The translations under genes and the position numbers were made by a program. Under the pieces are notes generated by a model. The model was not told the DNA's origin. It saw only the letters and a program-made list of their open reading frames with translations, and did no database searches. A stretch of 64,000 bases of DNA. It comes from Scalesia atractyloides. Taxonomy: Eukaryota > Streptophyta > Magnoliopsida > Asterales > Asteraceae. Of the stretch, positions 34,206 through 46,222 are shown piece after piece. The stretch covers positions 50,167,137-50,231,136 of the forward strand of contig CAMTDV010000017.1 of assembly GCA_947069175.1 (NCBI GenBank). Reading direction: 5' to 3'. Positions within the stretch are counted from its first letter, which is position 1. Each line of letters starts with the position of its first letter.

Positions 34206-34649
34206 GGAAGAGCTTTCACGATAGGAGCATGCGAGGCACGCCGAGACCCAAACGTTGTTATGGGTACGTTCTCTATAAACCAACACTTTGCATCTGTTCT
34301 TTTTAATATCGGCGCCGACTTTAACTTTATATCTATAGAATTTAAGGACATACTTGTCCTAGAAGCGAGTAAGCTAGATGTCCTGTATTCTATAGAGTTG
34401 GTGAACAGAGAGTTAGTCGAAGTGGGTGAGATTTTCAGAGGTTGTATACTCGAGCTGGGAGAGCGAAAATTTTCCATCGATCTCTTACCTGTTGGCTTAG
34501 GTAGTTTTGATGTAGTCGTAGGGATGGATTGGTTGTCCGATAATCGGGCGGAAGTGGTTTGCCACGAGAAAACCATTCGCATCCCACTGCCGAATAAGGA
34601 GACGATTGTAATTCAGGGAGAGAAAATCATTAATTGTTTAAAGGCATAG
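34206..34649 (+). pseudogene. Protease of Tekay Gypsy, catalytic Asp lost
   Basis: The region aligns by motif to Gypsy retropepsins: GTFSINQHFASVLFNIGADFNFIS followed by VVGMDWLSDNRAEV. The active-site position reads F-N-I-G-A-D where F-D-S-G-A-D is usual, so the catalytic Asp is Asn and the next residue Ile. The ORF itself is open to 34649. This lesion alone would disable processing. Confidence 0.8.
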
Positions 34650-36060
34650 AAGTGTCTCCGAAAAGGATGCGTAGCTTTTCTCGCTCATGTGATAAACAAT
34701 GAAACCAAGGAGCTGAAGTTAGAAGACATCCCCGTTGTGAGAGAATTTCCAAAAGTCTTTCCCGAAGATTTGCCTGGGCTACCTCCACAACGACAAGTAG
34801 AGTTTCAGATTGATTTAGTGCCAGAAGCGGCACCAGTGGCGAAGGCACCATACCGGTTAGCTCCGTCAGAGATGTAAGAGTTATCCACACAACTGCAAGG
34901 GTTGCTAGATAAAGGATTTATTCGATCGAGTTTCTCACCTTGGGGAGCTCCGCTGTTGTTCGTTAAGAAGAAAGACGATAGTTTTCGCATGTGTATTGAC
35001 TACAGGGAGTTAAACAAGTTGACTATCAAGAATCGGTATCCCTTACTGAGAATTGATGATTTGTTTGACCAACTGCAAGGTTCCAGCTACTATTCCAAGA
35101 TCGATTTAAGGTCGGGATATCATCAGTTGAGAATACAAGAAGAAAGTATCCCTAAAACGGCCTTTAGGACTCGATATGGACACTACGAGTTCCTTGTTAT
35201 GTCGTTCGGCTTAACCAACACACCAGCGGTTTTAATGGACCTCATGAATCGCGTGTGTAAGCCGTATTTGGATAAGTTTGTGATTGTATTTATTGATGAC
35301 ATCCTCATATACTCGCGAACCAAGGAGGAGCATGAGCAACATCTACAAGTTATCTTGGAAGCGAGGAAGGAAGAACAACATTATGCGAAACTTTCAAAGT
35401 GCGATTTTGGATTCCAGAAGTGCAATTCCTAGGTCATGTGGTAAATGAGAATGGAATTCATGTTGACCCTGCCAAGATCGAGGCAATCAAAAATTGGGAA
35501 GCACCTAAAACCCCAACCGAGATACGACAGTTTCTGGGATTAGCAGGCTATTACAGACGATTCATAGAGAACTTTTCGAAGATTGCTCAACCACTAACAT
35601 CATTAACACAGAAGGAAAAGAAGTTTGTTTGGAGTGAAGAGCAAGAGATGGTTTTTCAACTGTTGAAAGATAAACTTTTTGACGCACCTATTTTATCCTT
35701 ACCCGACGTTACTGATGGTTTCATGGTTTATTGTGATGCGTCTCGACAAGGTCTTGGTTGCGTGTTGATGCAACGAGACAAGGTCATTGCTTATGCATCT
35801 CGTTAGTTGAAGGTACATGAGAAAAATTATACCACGCACGACCTCGAGCTAGGTGCGGTGATATTTGCATTGAAAATATGGCATCACTACTTGTATGGTA
35901 CTCATTGCACCGTATTCACGGACCACAAGAGTTTGCAGCACATATTCGACCAGAAAGAATTGAACATGAAACAACGACGATGGGTCGAGTTACTAAATGA
36001 TTATGATTGCGAGATAAAGTATCATCCGGGCAAGGCGAACGTCGTAGCAGACACCTTGAG
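34650..36060 (+). pseudogene. Reverse transcriptase and RNase H of Tekay Gypsy
   Basis: 34689-34877 carries EFPKVFPEDLPGLPPQRQVEF, then a stop at 34876. 34902-35432 has FIRSSFSPWGAPLLFVKKKD, DYRELNKLTIKNRYPL, KIDLRSGYHQLRI, FGLTNTPA and the catalytic FIDDILIYSR. After a small frame change near 35400, VHPAKIEAI-like and FLGLAGYYRRFIENFSKIA sequence follow. RNase H starts FMVYCDASRQGLGCVLMQ (first Asp), passes a stop at 35805, and continues with EKNYTTHDLELGAVIFALKIW, FTDHKSLQ and YHPGKANVVADTLSR. Catalytic residues are visible; the chain is broken at least three times. Confidence 0.9.
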
Positions 36061-37080
36061 CCGCAAAGAGCGTGTCAAACCTCTGAGGGTGCGAGCCTTA
36101 GAGATGACCATACAAACTGATCTCGTTACCCGAATTCACGATGCTCAGCAAGAAGCGCTTAAACCGGATAATTTACAAAATGAAGTCCTGCGAGGAATGG
36201 AAGCACAATTGATACCAGATGAAGACGGGACATTGTACTTCATGGGACGTATTTGGGTCCCATTCTTCGGTGATCTACAAGGGCTTATTTTAGACGAAGC
36301 CCATAAGTCAAGGTACTCTATACATCCAGGATCGGATAAGATGTACCAAGACTTAAAGGACATTTATTGGTGGCCTAAGATGAGAGCTGACATTGCTACA
36401 TATGTGGGTAATTGCCTTACCTGTGCTAAGGTTAAGGCGGAATATCAGAAACCTTCAAGGTTGCTGCAACAACCCGAGATTCCTGTATGAAAATGGGAAC
36501 AAATCTCAATGGACTTCATTACTAAGTTATCTAGAACCCAAAGAGGCCATGATATGATTTGGGTTATAGTCGACCGACTCACTAAATCCGCACATTTTCT
36601 ACCGATTAGTGAAAAGGATAGCACCAAGAAATTGGTAGAGATATATCTTAAGGAGATTGTAGCACGTCATGGAGTGCCCGTCTCTATCATATCAGATCGT
36701 GATGGTCGATTCGTGTCAAGGATTTGGCAAACGTTTCAGAAGGCCTTTGGATCTCAATTGAATCTTAGCACGGCCTTACACCCTTAAACGGACAGCCAGA
36801 GCGAACGGACGATACAAACCTTGGAAGACATGTTGCGTGCTTGTGTGTGGATTTGGGAGGAAGCTAGGATACTCACTTGCCCTTAGTGGAGTTTTCCTAT
36901 AATAACAGCTATCACACTAGCATCCAGGCCGCGGAGAAGTCATATAAAACTAGTCAAAGTTCGTTGGAACTGGTCCTGAGTTTACATTGGAACGTGAAGA
37001 CCAAATTAAGTCTAAATACCCGCGCTTGTTTCACAACTCCTCTACAACTAATAACGCGACTTGAATTTCGGGACGAAATT
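36061..37080 (+). pseudogene. Integrase of Tekay Gypsy with internal C-terminal deletion
   Basis: The zinc-binding part is HKSRYSIHPGSDKMY ... YWWPKMRADIATYV ... CLTCAKVK. A stop at 36488 follows QQPEIPV. The core has SMDFITKLSR (Asp), IISDRDGRFVS (Asp) and QSERTIQTLEDML (Glu, after a stop near 36786). After PLVEFSYNNSYHTSIQAA the sequence jumps to a short remnant resembling the end of a chromodomain region (SLHWNVKTKLSLNTRACF in the open frame). The rest of the C-terminus is missing, probably well over 100 residues. Confidence 0.85.
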
Positions 37081-37084
37081 TTTT

Positions 37085-37098
37085 TAACGGGGGGAGAA
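37085..37098 (+). other. Polypurine tract of Tekay Gypsy
   Basis: AACGGGGGGAGAA lies immediately before the 3' LTR, the usual site where plus-strand DNA synthesis is primed. Confidence 0.85.
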
Positions 37099-37814
37099 TG
37101 TGACAAATGGCATTTTTCAGGTAACATCCGTACAATGTGAATAGTAGTTTGTATTAAATGGTTGTGCATTTTGAACTTATGATGTGTATAATTTTATGAA
37201 TTAAATTGAAAGAACTCACAAAGACATTTCATGATGCATGATGTTTATTATTGATTGAACTCAAATTGAAACGGTTTGAAACGTATACGGAACAAAACCG
37301 ATACACTTACTAGACAAACTAGGAGTACTGACGGGGGTTCAGTACTCAGACAGACATGATGTAAAGGCACTGAATAAGCCCCGGGAACAAGGGTTACACT
37401 AGTATGGTATGTAGGAAAGTTAGGATCATTTAACTGCCTTCCGAGTGATGAGTTAAGTGCCAGAAAGTGCCCGAAACACACTAAAACTGCAGAATTCTAT
37501 ATATTTAAGCAAGTTAACATTATAATATAATGCTGAAATGAAGTTAAATGGTCCAGAATACCTTCCTAGGTGTTGGGAATCAAAACGGTCACAAATGGGA
37601 ACATAAAGCATACTAAACTACGATATTTAGCACTTTAACGAACCGGTAATCAAACGAACAACCGGTCACTAACCGAAACACCAAAATCTAGCTAGAAGCA
37701 TTGTTTTAATGTTATAAAGCTAGTGGTGATCACCAAGCATCATATTACATCTTAAAAACACTTAACCATATTAAACACTAACTAACACACTTAGAACTTA
37801 ACTAAATCATCTAG

Positions 37815-37916
37815 CTACCAAATGAAATCCAACTATATACCCCCCCCCCATTGGCGACAGTACAAGGGTGGCCCCACCCTTGATTTTCTTTGAATATTAT
37901 ATTAGGATTTGTTATG
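37815..37916. other. 102-bp insertion with a hairpin and poly-C run
   Basis: Absent from the 5' LTR, where ATCTAG joins TTGATACT directly (27650-27665). It contains a run of ten C near 37840-37849 and the inverted repeat CAAGGGTGGCCCCACCCTTG at 37863-37882. No clear terminal inverted repeats or target duplication were found, so its origin is unknown. Confidence 0.7.
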
Positions 37917-38230
37917 TTGATACTAAACATAAGGACTCATGGTTAAAGAGATGTAGGAGGTTAAAAGAACATGAAGATCAAGAGTTCACCACTAACACAA
38001 ATCACCAAACAAAACAAACTCCCTCATCTCTTTTTCCCTCTCTTGATCTCGGCCACAAGACCCCCCCATCATCATCATTCACTAAAAACCTAACACTCCA
38101 AGGTTAAATCATGGTGTAAGAAGATGATATAAGAAGGTGTGAAGCAATGGAAGCTTAAGGACCACTTGGAGGAGCTATTAACCACCAATCTTCTTCTTAT
38201 TCTTGCATCTTGTTCTTCCCTAGCCTTAGT

Positions 38231-41200
38231 TGTCACACCCCAACCGTGTAAAACAACAAACCGCGGCGAAAACGTCGGGGAGTGTCGTAACAGAACTATT
38301 GTTTCAACAACCATGGAGATTAAAGTTATGTATTATTGATTCAAATTGTTTACATTGTCTGGAATTTAACAGAAAGATAACATAAAATTTATTTGTCTTG
38401 CTAGATTTTAAGTCACTAAAGCCCAAGTCCGTCCTAAGTGTCGCATGAATCATCCTTAAGCATTAGCTCCTGAAACACATGTGAAAATAGGTACATCAGC
38501 ATAAAAATGCCTGTGAGATACATAGATTTTGTTGATGAGGATTCATGACTTGATGTTAAATTGATAGTTTAACGAAAAGTAGTCATGAACCTTATAAAAT
38601 GTTTTCTTTTATAAAATCATATGAAAATCAATGTGAAAATCAAATGATATAGCAGAAGGATATATGGTTAAATAATTAACCGGATGATAATGAATTGTAT
38701 AAAATATGCCATTTGTAAAACAATGTCTTGTGAAAAATATAAGATATTTGTACCAAATGTGTCATGTCTTTGTCTTTGTCGAAGTGGGTTAAATAACGCT
38801 ACGTTATGTAATATCATGAAAGCACTTATATATAGGAAGTACCCGCGGCGTATCCACCATGCTTTTATCATATTACACACATCTCGTTATTTAAATCACT
38901 TATCAAATAACCACCAAAAATGTCTTGTCAAACAAATGTCAAATGTCATGTGTAAACAATGTAATATGTCACAATGTTAGGTGTAAACCATGTCTTGTAT
39001 GGCAAGTAAAAAGACTTTACTCAAGCCATATGTATAATGTCGTGTATAACCAATGTCATGTACAAAACAATGTCTTGATTAAAACCGAAGTTTTAAATCA
39101 AAAGTCATGTTTTGCAAAACCAATGCTTTATTTGATATGAACATTTATGTAGTTATGTTTATCGCATACATTCAAGCCTTGAGACTGTCGGATAAACCCT
39201 TATCAAGTCAAAGGTTTATCAAAAATGTATTCGGATTCGGTCGTTCCCTACTTCCAAACAAACCTAGGAAGCGGGGAACGGGATTTGTCAAGTCCTATGG
39301 TACCATTACATACTACAGGGCGGAATAATCAATGTTTATGAATGTATTATGTCCCGTTAAACAAACCAAATGTCATTGTCGATGTAAGCAATGTCATGAA
39401 AATATCTTTAAATCATGTACTAAGTATGCTAAGTCAACATACGAAGTAGAAATGTCCATAAAATCGATGTGCTAGCATGCTCAGTCAACATACATAGCAA
39501 AATGTAATATAAATCAATGTGCTCATATGCTAAGTCAACATAGCCGCAAAAGATGTCTTTGAAATCAATGTGCTAGCATGCTCAGTCAACATACATAGCA
39601 AAACATAATTGAAATCATGTACTATATATGTACTAGATGAACATAGCAAGTATATGTCATGAAACGTGAAAACATGAAAATATCAAGTAGGCACATGTGT
39701 TTCACCCCAAAATATTTGAAAACGTAAAAGAGAGGTCTATGTACTCACTTGGGGTTGCAAAAGTATCCTTGTTCAAGAAGAATAATAAAGCCCAAGAGTA
39801 TGAGGAATCAAATGGTTCCAAAGATCAGATAACTATGTTAATAAGTCGGGACTTTAATGGGAAGATTCGGATAGAATGAATCCTTATAAACCGAATGAGT
39901 GTTGGAACTCATATGCAATGGTTTAATAAAGTTAACATTCTGTTTGGAAAGATTCCTAAGTGCTTTTGACCCGTCATGACTCGTTAAGGTAGTTTACGCT
40001 AATTTAACGGATCATTTACGTAAATATGTGTTCGGGTGGTCAAACTAGTCTTATGATAAGTCTCAAATGCCCAAACATGTTTAATAATGTTGTAATATCA
40101 GGTTATATGTCAAAACTTTAGCCACATATGCTTAAAATGAGTTTATGCGCAAAAGGTCATTTTGGTCATTTATAAAGGGCATAATAACGACCTATCATAA
40201 TACTAACCAAACGACATGACCATAAGGTATAACCTCAGAGGGTTATTACCTATATAACTATGGTCACAAATATGTGTTTGGTCGGATCCTAAGATCGACC
40301 AAACGGGTCGGATTCGAAAGTCAAAGCGGTGGTCAAGACCGCTCGACTTACGACCCTAAACAAGCACTAAACTAAAAGTGACGAGTTAGACACGTCAAAA
40401 CATGTCTAACTAAGTTATAAAAAAAATGTTTTGGTATCAAAACTTGGTGTTTTGATACCCGAAAATAGTTCCGTCGCAAAATGCACATAATGCGCATTTT
40501 GACCGAAACTTTGACTCGTCACTTTGAGTAGGAAAACGTGGTAATCAGTAGGCATGATCGCTATGGATCATAACCATCGTGATTACGATCACGTTACAAA
40601 GTCCAATTGGACCTTGACTTGACCAACTAGTGGCCAAAACCGAAAGTCAAACAGTAAGTCAAACTATTTGACTTTTAGCTCATAATAAGCTAAAAGAATG
40701 AATTGGCAGTTTTAGTCCCTACAGCCTAAAAACTTGTTTTTCGACGCGTTTTGGCACTTTTAACACCCGTTAACCCCATTTTTAAGCTTTATAAGGAAGA
40801 TAATGCATAGGGAACTTGAAAAATGCTCGGAAACTTTTCGGATGTTGGTTCGTTTGGTTGTACGGTTGCGGTTTTCGGTTAATTACGACGAAAGTCGTAA
40901 CGAACGCGCAAATGACCGTAAACGCGTAACGAATGATATTTTTGCATTCCAATCATTAAAATACTAGATTTTAATGATTACAAAAATTTTTGGATGCGCG
41001 TACATGTTCCGAATTAGGAAATACGCATAACGGTATAGTTTCGCAGAATTTGCAAAATAGCCCCTGAAGTTGCATAAGCATGTTTTTGCCATACCGAAGC
41101 CCTCAAAACTTATTTCTAAGTTATGTAAAGAGTATTTAGGGTATGTTTAGCTTATGCCATTGTTTCGGAGTGTACGTCGCGCTAAACTGATTACCTTTGT

Positions 41201-41371
41201 GTAACGGTTTGCGATTTCAATTCCAGAAGTGATTTGAAAGATCAGAATTGAACAAGGATTGAAAACATGAAATGCCATAAGTATTAAAATAAATCTTGGA
41301 ATAAAACACAATGTTATTCAATACAAAATTGTTTCGGAACCGTACAATGATTAAAATACACAGATGTCACA
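38231..41371 (-). mobile_element. Solo LTR of a second Tekay-like Gypsy, TSD TTAGT
   Basis: On plus it runs TGTCACACCCC...AGATGTCACA. On minus it starts TGTGACATCTGTG and ends GGGGTGTGACA, the same terminal style as the surrounding Tekay LTR, so it is in minus orientation. TTAGT flanks it on both sides (38226-38230 and 41372-41376), and the 5' LTR has the empty site. No internal domain is present, which is the signature of unequal recombination between two LTRs. Several 'GCTAGCATGCTCAGTCAACATAC' type short tandem repeats lie at 39410-39610. No gene inside. Confidence 0.85.
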
Positions 41372-44210
41372 TTAGTGCAAGTAGTAAGCCCTCTTGAACT
41401 TGTTTTACTTCTAATTTTAGTGGTTAAAATATAATGTAACTTGTTAATCTTAAGAATCTCAAAGAAACATAAGCATGAACACTAACATAAAGCCTAATAA
41501 CATGAAGATCAAAGTTGTTTGAGTGTATGTAGTAAACTTGTTTGTTGATTTCTTGTGTTGATGATGTAGATCATCATATGAAACTCGTTGGATGATGATT
41601 GAACACATGATCTAGCAAGTGTAAGGATGAATCTTGCAAAGTTAGTAATAATCACCCTATATGAGAATCATGAACTTGGAAATGAAGTTGTTTTAAAGCA
41701 TGATGATTGTTTGTATATGTTATATGTCTTGAAAATGGATGATTTCAAAAATGATTTTCTCAAGAAACTAAAGTTACATGCAAATTTACAAGATCATCAT
41801 TTTTACTGAAACTAATCATATTTGTAGTGTTTAATCAAGTATAGAAATATGTTTTTAACAAGAAAAATTCAAAGGAACGATTTTTAGAAAAATCATCTTG
41901 TAAGTTGTAAAAGACTAGATCTTTCAAGAAAGGGATTTACAAACAAATAACCACACTTTAAAGGGTAACTAAGCTTACTTAACAACATACTAAGTTACTA
42001 CAAACTTTTACAAAATTTCAAGTTCATGATGTAGTGTAAATTGCATGATTTTGGCTCATGGTAAGTCTTGAATGATATGTTGATGATTGGTGATGATTTT
42101 AAAAGAAAATGATATGCTAATGAGCATGGAAACCTCCATTTTTAAGGGGAAACTATGGAAAAATTTTTGTAGAAATTAAACACTTAGAAAAATATTTTTA
42201 AACAAGTGTTTACAAGTAAGTTTTGATCTTGGTTTTAATATAAAAAGTTGCCATAATTTTTGTTACAAAAATTATAAATATTGGAGGTTGATTTTTGGTA
42301 ATAAAAATGGCCAAGTATATATTTAGGAAAATATATATATATATATATTTAGATGTCACAAAATTATGTGCTACTTGTATATTGATTGTATTAGTTATAT
42401 TAAAAATTAGGAGCTTGAAAATAATACATAATACCAAAATACTAAAAATTGTAATATGTAGATTTACTAAAACTCCAATAAAATGAATACATAATTTATA
42501 CCCAAATAATGGACAAACCGAACAATGGACATTGGACTATATATATATGTATATTCCGGAAGTAAATTCGCAACTTAACAAATGTGATAAACGGTATTTT
42601 TGAAACCAAAGAAACGGTAAAATATGAAATTTTACAACTATTACAAAATATATCATATTTTGTCAAAATAGAAAATATATTGTTTTGAAAGATGTATTCT
42701 CTTAAACAATTCAAAAATATACTATTTGGTGAAACTATATTATTTTGAAGGTTATATTTTCTTAACAATTCAAAAGGATATATTATTTTGGGTGAAAACT
42801 AGAAATACGCGTTTCTAAGTTTAATCTTAAAATATATATTATTTTTAAGATATATATATAAGGTTATATTTTCTTAACAATTCAAAAGGATATATTATTT
42901 TGGATGAAAACTAGAAATACGTGTTTCTAAGTTTAATCTTAAAAATATATTATTTTTAAGATATATATACGGAAGTATACATATTTTGCCAAATAAAATT
43001 TATGGATATTTTCTATAAAATCTCTTAAAATTACGTATATTTTTTAAGAATATAAAGTTGGTATTTTTGTTTGTACAAAAATAATAATCCGGAAAATACT
43101 TAATTAATACAAGAGATACGTATTCCTATACGTATAAGTATATGCCGGCATACACTACCAATACTTGGTAAAATACACAAATACAAGCATACCTATACTT
43201 GGGGAATACATGTGAAAGCCATATTATGAAACAAGTTGGAAATATACTAATGTTAACAATATTCCCAAATAAGTCTTATTAAATAACTAATGCTAAGAGT
43301 CGTTACACGACCTAAATGTCTAATAAGACCTAACACGCGTGTAGGCATTCGCACGACTTGAGGATATCTTCGTTGATTACACAAGATTACGGACGCAAAC
43401 TAGTGAGTTCATGCCCCCCTTTTCTCTTTATGTTTTCGGTTTACAACTATCGGGGGAAAATACATGTTAACAACGGTATGATTAGACTATGGAATGAACT
43501 CTTAGATCATGTGAGCATAGGCTGCAACTAAGGTGCCATTAATCCTTTTGAGGACCAAGGAACAAAGGTTAGATCTAATGGGTACGGGCGAGCCCCACTC
43601 GCGGTCCATGGGAGACCACTTTGAGTGCTGTTGTGTCCACTATCGAGGGTTTGACACTTAAATTGCCTACACGGGTTGAGTACCTCCTATGTCGTCACAC
43701 ATATTAATGTCCTTGCAAAACATTAATGATCAACATGTTCATAGACGTTTTACATACCTACTTTTGATACCGAAACCTTCAAATGTTTTTCAAATTCATT
43801 TGATGCGCATATACATAAAACACATGAGCTCGCTCAACTTTTGTTGATGTTTTCAACTTAAATGTATTTCAGGAAATTAGGCGGATCTTGGTGCTGGCGT
43901 TACAAGCAAGCTTTTAAATTTCAAGTATCGATGTCATCCACTTTTGGGAGGGTTTGATCCATATATCTCATCCCTGATGAGATATAGGATGCCAAGCCCC
44001 ATAAGTATGAACTTTTGTTAAATAAGTCCTTTCTGGAACTTTAAAAACTTATGATGGTTGGTAGTGTAAACAACTTGTGGTTTGTAATATTTTAAATTTA
44101 TGAATGGATGAACATCGTTGTTTTTATCATATAGTTGTTTATTATAATCAAATGCAATGAAAACTGATCAAGTCACACACACACGCTTCCGCAAAAGACA
44201 GGGTGTGACA

Positions 44211-44990
44211 GAAAGAGTCATAGCTGAAAATGAAATGGACGAAGATGAAGACGAAAATGATGATGATCCTAAGAAAGATGGTGATAAAAAGGATGATTCA
44301 GAAAAGAAAAATGATAATGATGACAATAATGATGATCAGGGTGGTGTTGTGTTACTGTTGAATCTGCAAAAATCCATGATGAATTTGATTGTGATTCAAT
44401 TCTGAATGATGAGGTGAATGCTGAAGATGTTCAAGCTCAGGGGGAGCAAACAGGGTCAACAACAACTGTAGGAGCATCAGGAATCTTCACAGCTAATCCA
44501 GTTACAGTTGTTCCTGATTGCTACAAACCTATGATGCTCATGTTGGAACATAATGTTGAAGAAGGTGAATACGTTCACAACTATTGGAAAGAAGAACTTG
44601 CAAAGATGTTAGAGATTAATAAGGGTTCGATTGATTTTGGTTTCGAAGAAGAGTTGATGAATATAAGCACTTTTGAACCAAACAGTTATGTCTACAAACA
44701 AGTGCCTGAAGCTGATAATTATGATCATGTGATTATTGAAGATGCTTCAGATGATGAAGTTGAAAAATATTCTGGAGCAAATACTGATAGTTTTCCAAAG
44801 TTTGAAGAAATTATGAGTAAGGTTGATCAAGAATTATTGAAACGGAAGATTGATGAAGTTATAATGGGGGATAGGTTTCCGTTGAGTTTTCAGAGTCGTC
44901 GCTTCAGATCCGAATTTTAGGAAGCTATCAATGGAGCATATAGTTTCGGCTTATATACGAACTACAACAAGGGCGATTCTTTTGGATTGT
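44211..44990 (+). pseudogene. Post-pol ORF of Copia B, part 2
   Basis: Continues the ORF cut at 26943: RVIAENEMDEDEDEND is an acidic Asp/Lys stretch to 44405. After a frame change, 44414-44920 reads TTTVGASGIFTANP, LEHNVEEGEYVHNYWKEEL, FGFEEELMNISTFEPNSYVY and FPKFEEIMSKVDQELLKRKI, then stops. A little more (SMEHIVSAYIRTTTR) is readable in another frame to about 44985. Beyond that no Copia sequence is recognised, so B appears 3'-truncated here. No conserved domain recognised. Confidence 0.6.
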
Positions 44991-45698
44991 GATGACACTT
45001 TGATACCTCAATCTTCCTTGATAAAAGCCCGAACTTTATGACATGTTCTGACCAGAACCCATCGTGACCCGTCAACCTGACCGACTGTTTTGCCAGGTGT
45101 AACTAGAATAATGTCCATGTGACCCTAATTGGTCTCTTGACTCTGCAGGCAGCAGGTTAGCCGTCAGTCCAGCACTTGATCGAGCGGTCATCACTAAAGC
45201 CTCAGCAATCACAGCCAATAGTGGCACTGACCCTTCCGTTAGTCAAGCACTCGAGCAGGTCAACACATCGAATTCTTAGTGTTTATAAACTCGTTTATAT
45301 TTTTAACTTAACTATTTTAACCAGTTTTGGTTGGTCCTTTATACCAAACCCGACCCATCTGTTTCACTATTTCATTAGATAGTGAAGTTTAAGAATTTCT
45401 TGGTACATTTAACCATAATATGTGATTATCGAACGCGCTTAACAGTTGTTAATCTTTGACAGACGTGTTGGATGATCAATATGTTCAATTACAGTTGAGC
45501 CATTCTTCTGCGAAGAGCCTTAAGGTCAACATGTTGGTCAAACGTGAAACCATATCAAATCCTGTTCATTACAATCGCACTTGCTCAACTTCATTATCAA
45601 TATTGGGGAGAAAGAAGGAGATGGGAAAAGAAGGTTTGATTACGGCTAAAGAATATAAAAGACTCCTCCAATCCTGTTCGACTTGACCGTTTGATATT
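44991..45698. other. Intergenic stretch, nothing supported
   Basis: Between the end of Copia B and the tandem repeat. Short ORFs at 45176-45382 and 45456-45686 have no recognisable domain and no context, so I do not call them. Confidence 0.5.
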
Positions 45699-46222
45699 TA
45701 CGGATCACAGACAACATAAAAAAATGAAAAATATTGTTAAACATCAAACAATTACCCATCGGAGGACCACACCTATTCAAGACGAGATAACTCATCAGGT
45801 CGTGGAGATATTTTAACATGCGTTATAGTGTTTTTAGTTTAGAAATAAATGCTAGGATTATATAGTCTTTAAATACGGATCACAGACAACATAAAAAAAT
45901 GAAAAATATTGTTAAACATCAAACAATCACCAGTCGGAGAACCACACCTATTCAAGACGAGATAACTCATCAGGTCGTGGAGATATTTTAAACATGCGTT
46001 ATAGTGTTTTTAGTTTAGAAATAAATGCTAGGATTATATAGTCTTTAAATACGGATCACAGACAACATAAAAAAATGAAAAATATTGTTAAACATCAAAC
46101 AATCACCAGTCGGAGGACCACACCTATTCAAGACGAGATAACTCATCAGGTCGTGGAGTTTTTTAACATGCGTTATAGTTTTTTAGTTTAGAAATAAATG
46201 CTAGGATATATAGTGTTTAAAT
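45699..46222. repeat. Tandem repeat, about 175 bp x 3
   Basis: Unit begins TACGGATCACAGACAACAT and contains ATCGGAGGACCACACC-like and AAGACGAGATAACTCATC segments. Copies start at 45699, 45874 and 46050, so the period is 175-176 bp, and they are nearly identical (a few substitutions and one-base gaps). The period is in the size range of plant satellite monomers, but three copies alone do not show a satellite. Confidence 0.9.

Larger units (their letters stand above)
26944..44210 (+). mobile_element. Ty3/Gypsy LTR retrotransposon, Tekay/Del-like, TSD GAAAG
   Basis: Complete in outline: 5' LTR 26944-30756, PBS, upstream ORF, gag, PR, RT, RH, INT, PPT, 3' LTR 37099-44210. Both ends are TGTGACA...TGTGACA, and a perfect GAAAG duplication flanks it (26939-26943 and 44211-44215). 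Removing it and one TSD copy rejoins the post-pol ORF of Copia B. The gag/pol order, the integrase sequence and a remnant of a chromodomain-like C-terminus suggest the chromovirus Tekay/Del lineage. Coding parts are broken by stops and one deletion. Confidence 0.9.
37099..44210 (+). repeat. 3' LTR of Tekay Gypsy, carrying two insertions
   Basis: 7,112 bp in total, against 3,813 bp for the 5' copy. The difference is explained by a 102-bp insertion (37815-37916), a 3,141-bp solo LTR (38231-41371), and small tandem changes such as a duplicated block near 42860-42960. It ends GGGTGTGACA directly before the GAAAG target duplication. Confidence 0.9.
12772..44990 (+). mobile_element. Copia LTR retrotransposon B (Sirevirus-like), multiply interrupted
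   Basis: Host of most other insertions in the window. Its own pieces are 12772-13742 (gag), 16559-26216 (gag, PR, INT, RT, RH, non-coding, post-pol ORF), 26785-26943 and 44211-about 44990 (rest of post-pol ORF). It is interrupted by the Tat Gypsy at its left edge, by LTR element D, by a hAT-like MITE and by the Tekay Gypsy. Each junction reads through when the insert is removed. Neither LTR is recognisable; the 5' part should lie beyond the Tat element and the 3' end seems lost near 44990. The very long gag and post-pol ORF point to the Sirevirus (SIRE/Maximus) group. Confidence 0.75.

Noticed and set aside
33897..34286. 129-residue minus-strand Ser/Val-rich ORF
   Set aside because: Antisense of the Gly/Asn-rich stretch and zinc knuckle of Tekay gag; composition explains it.
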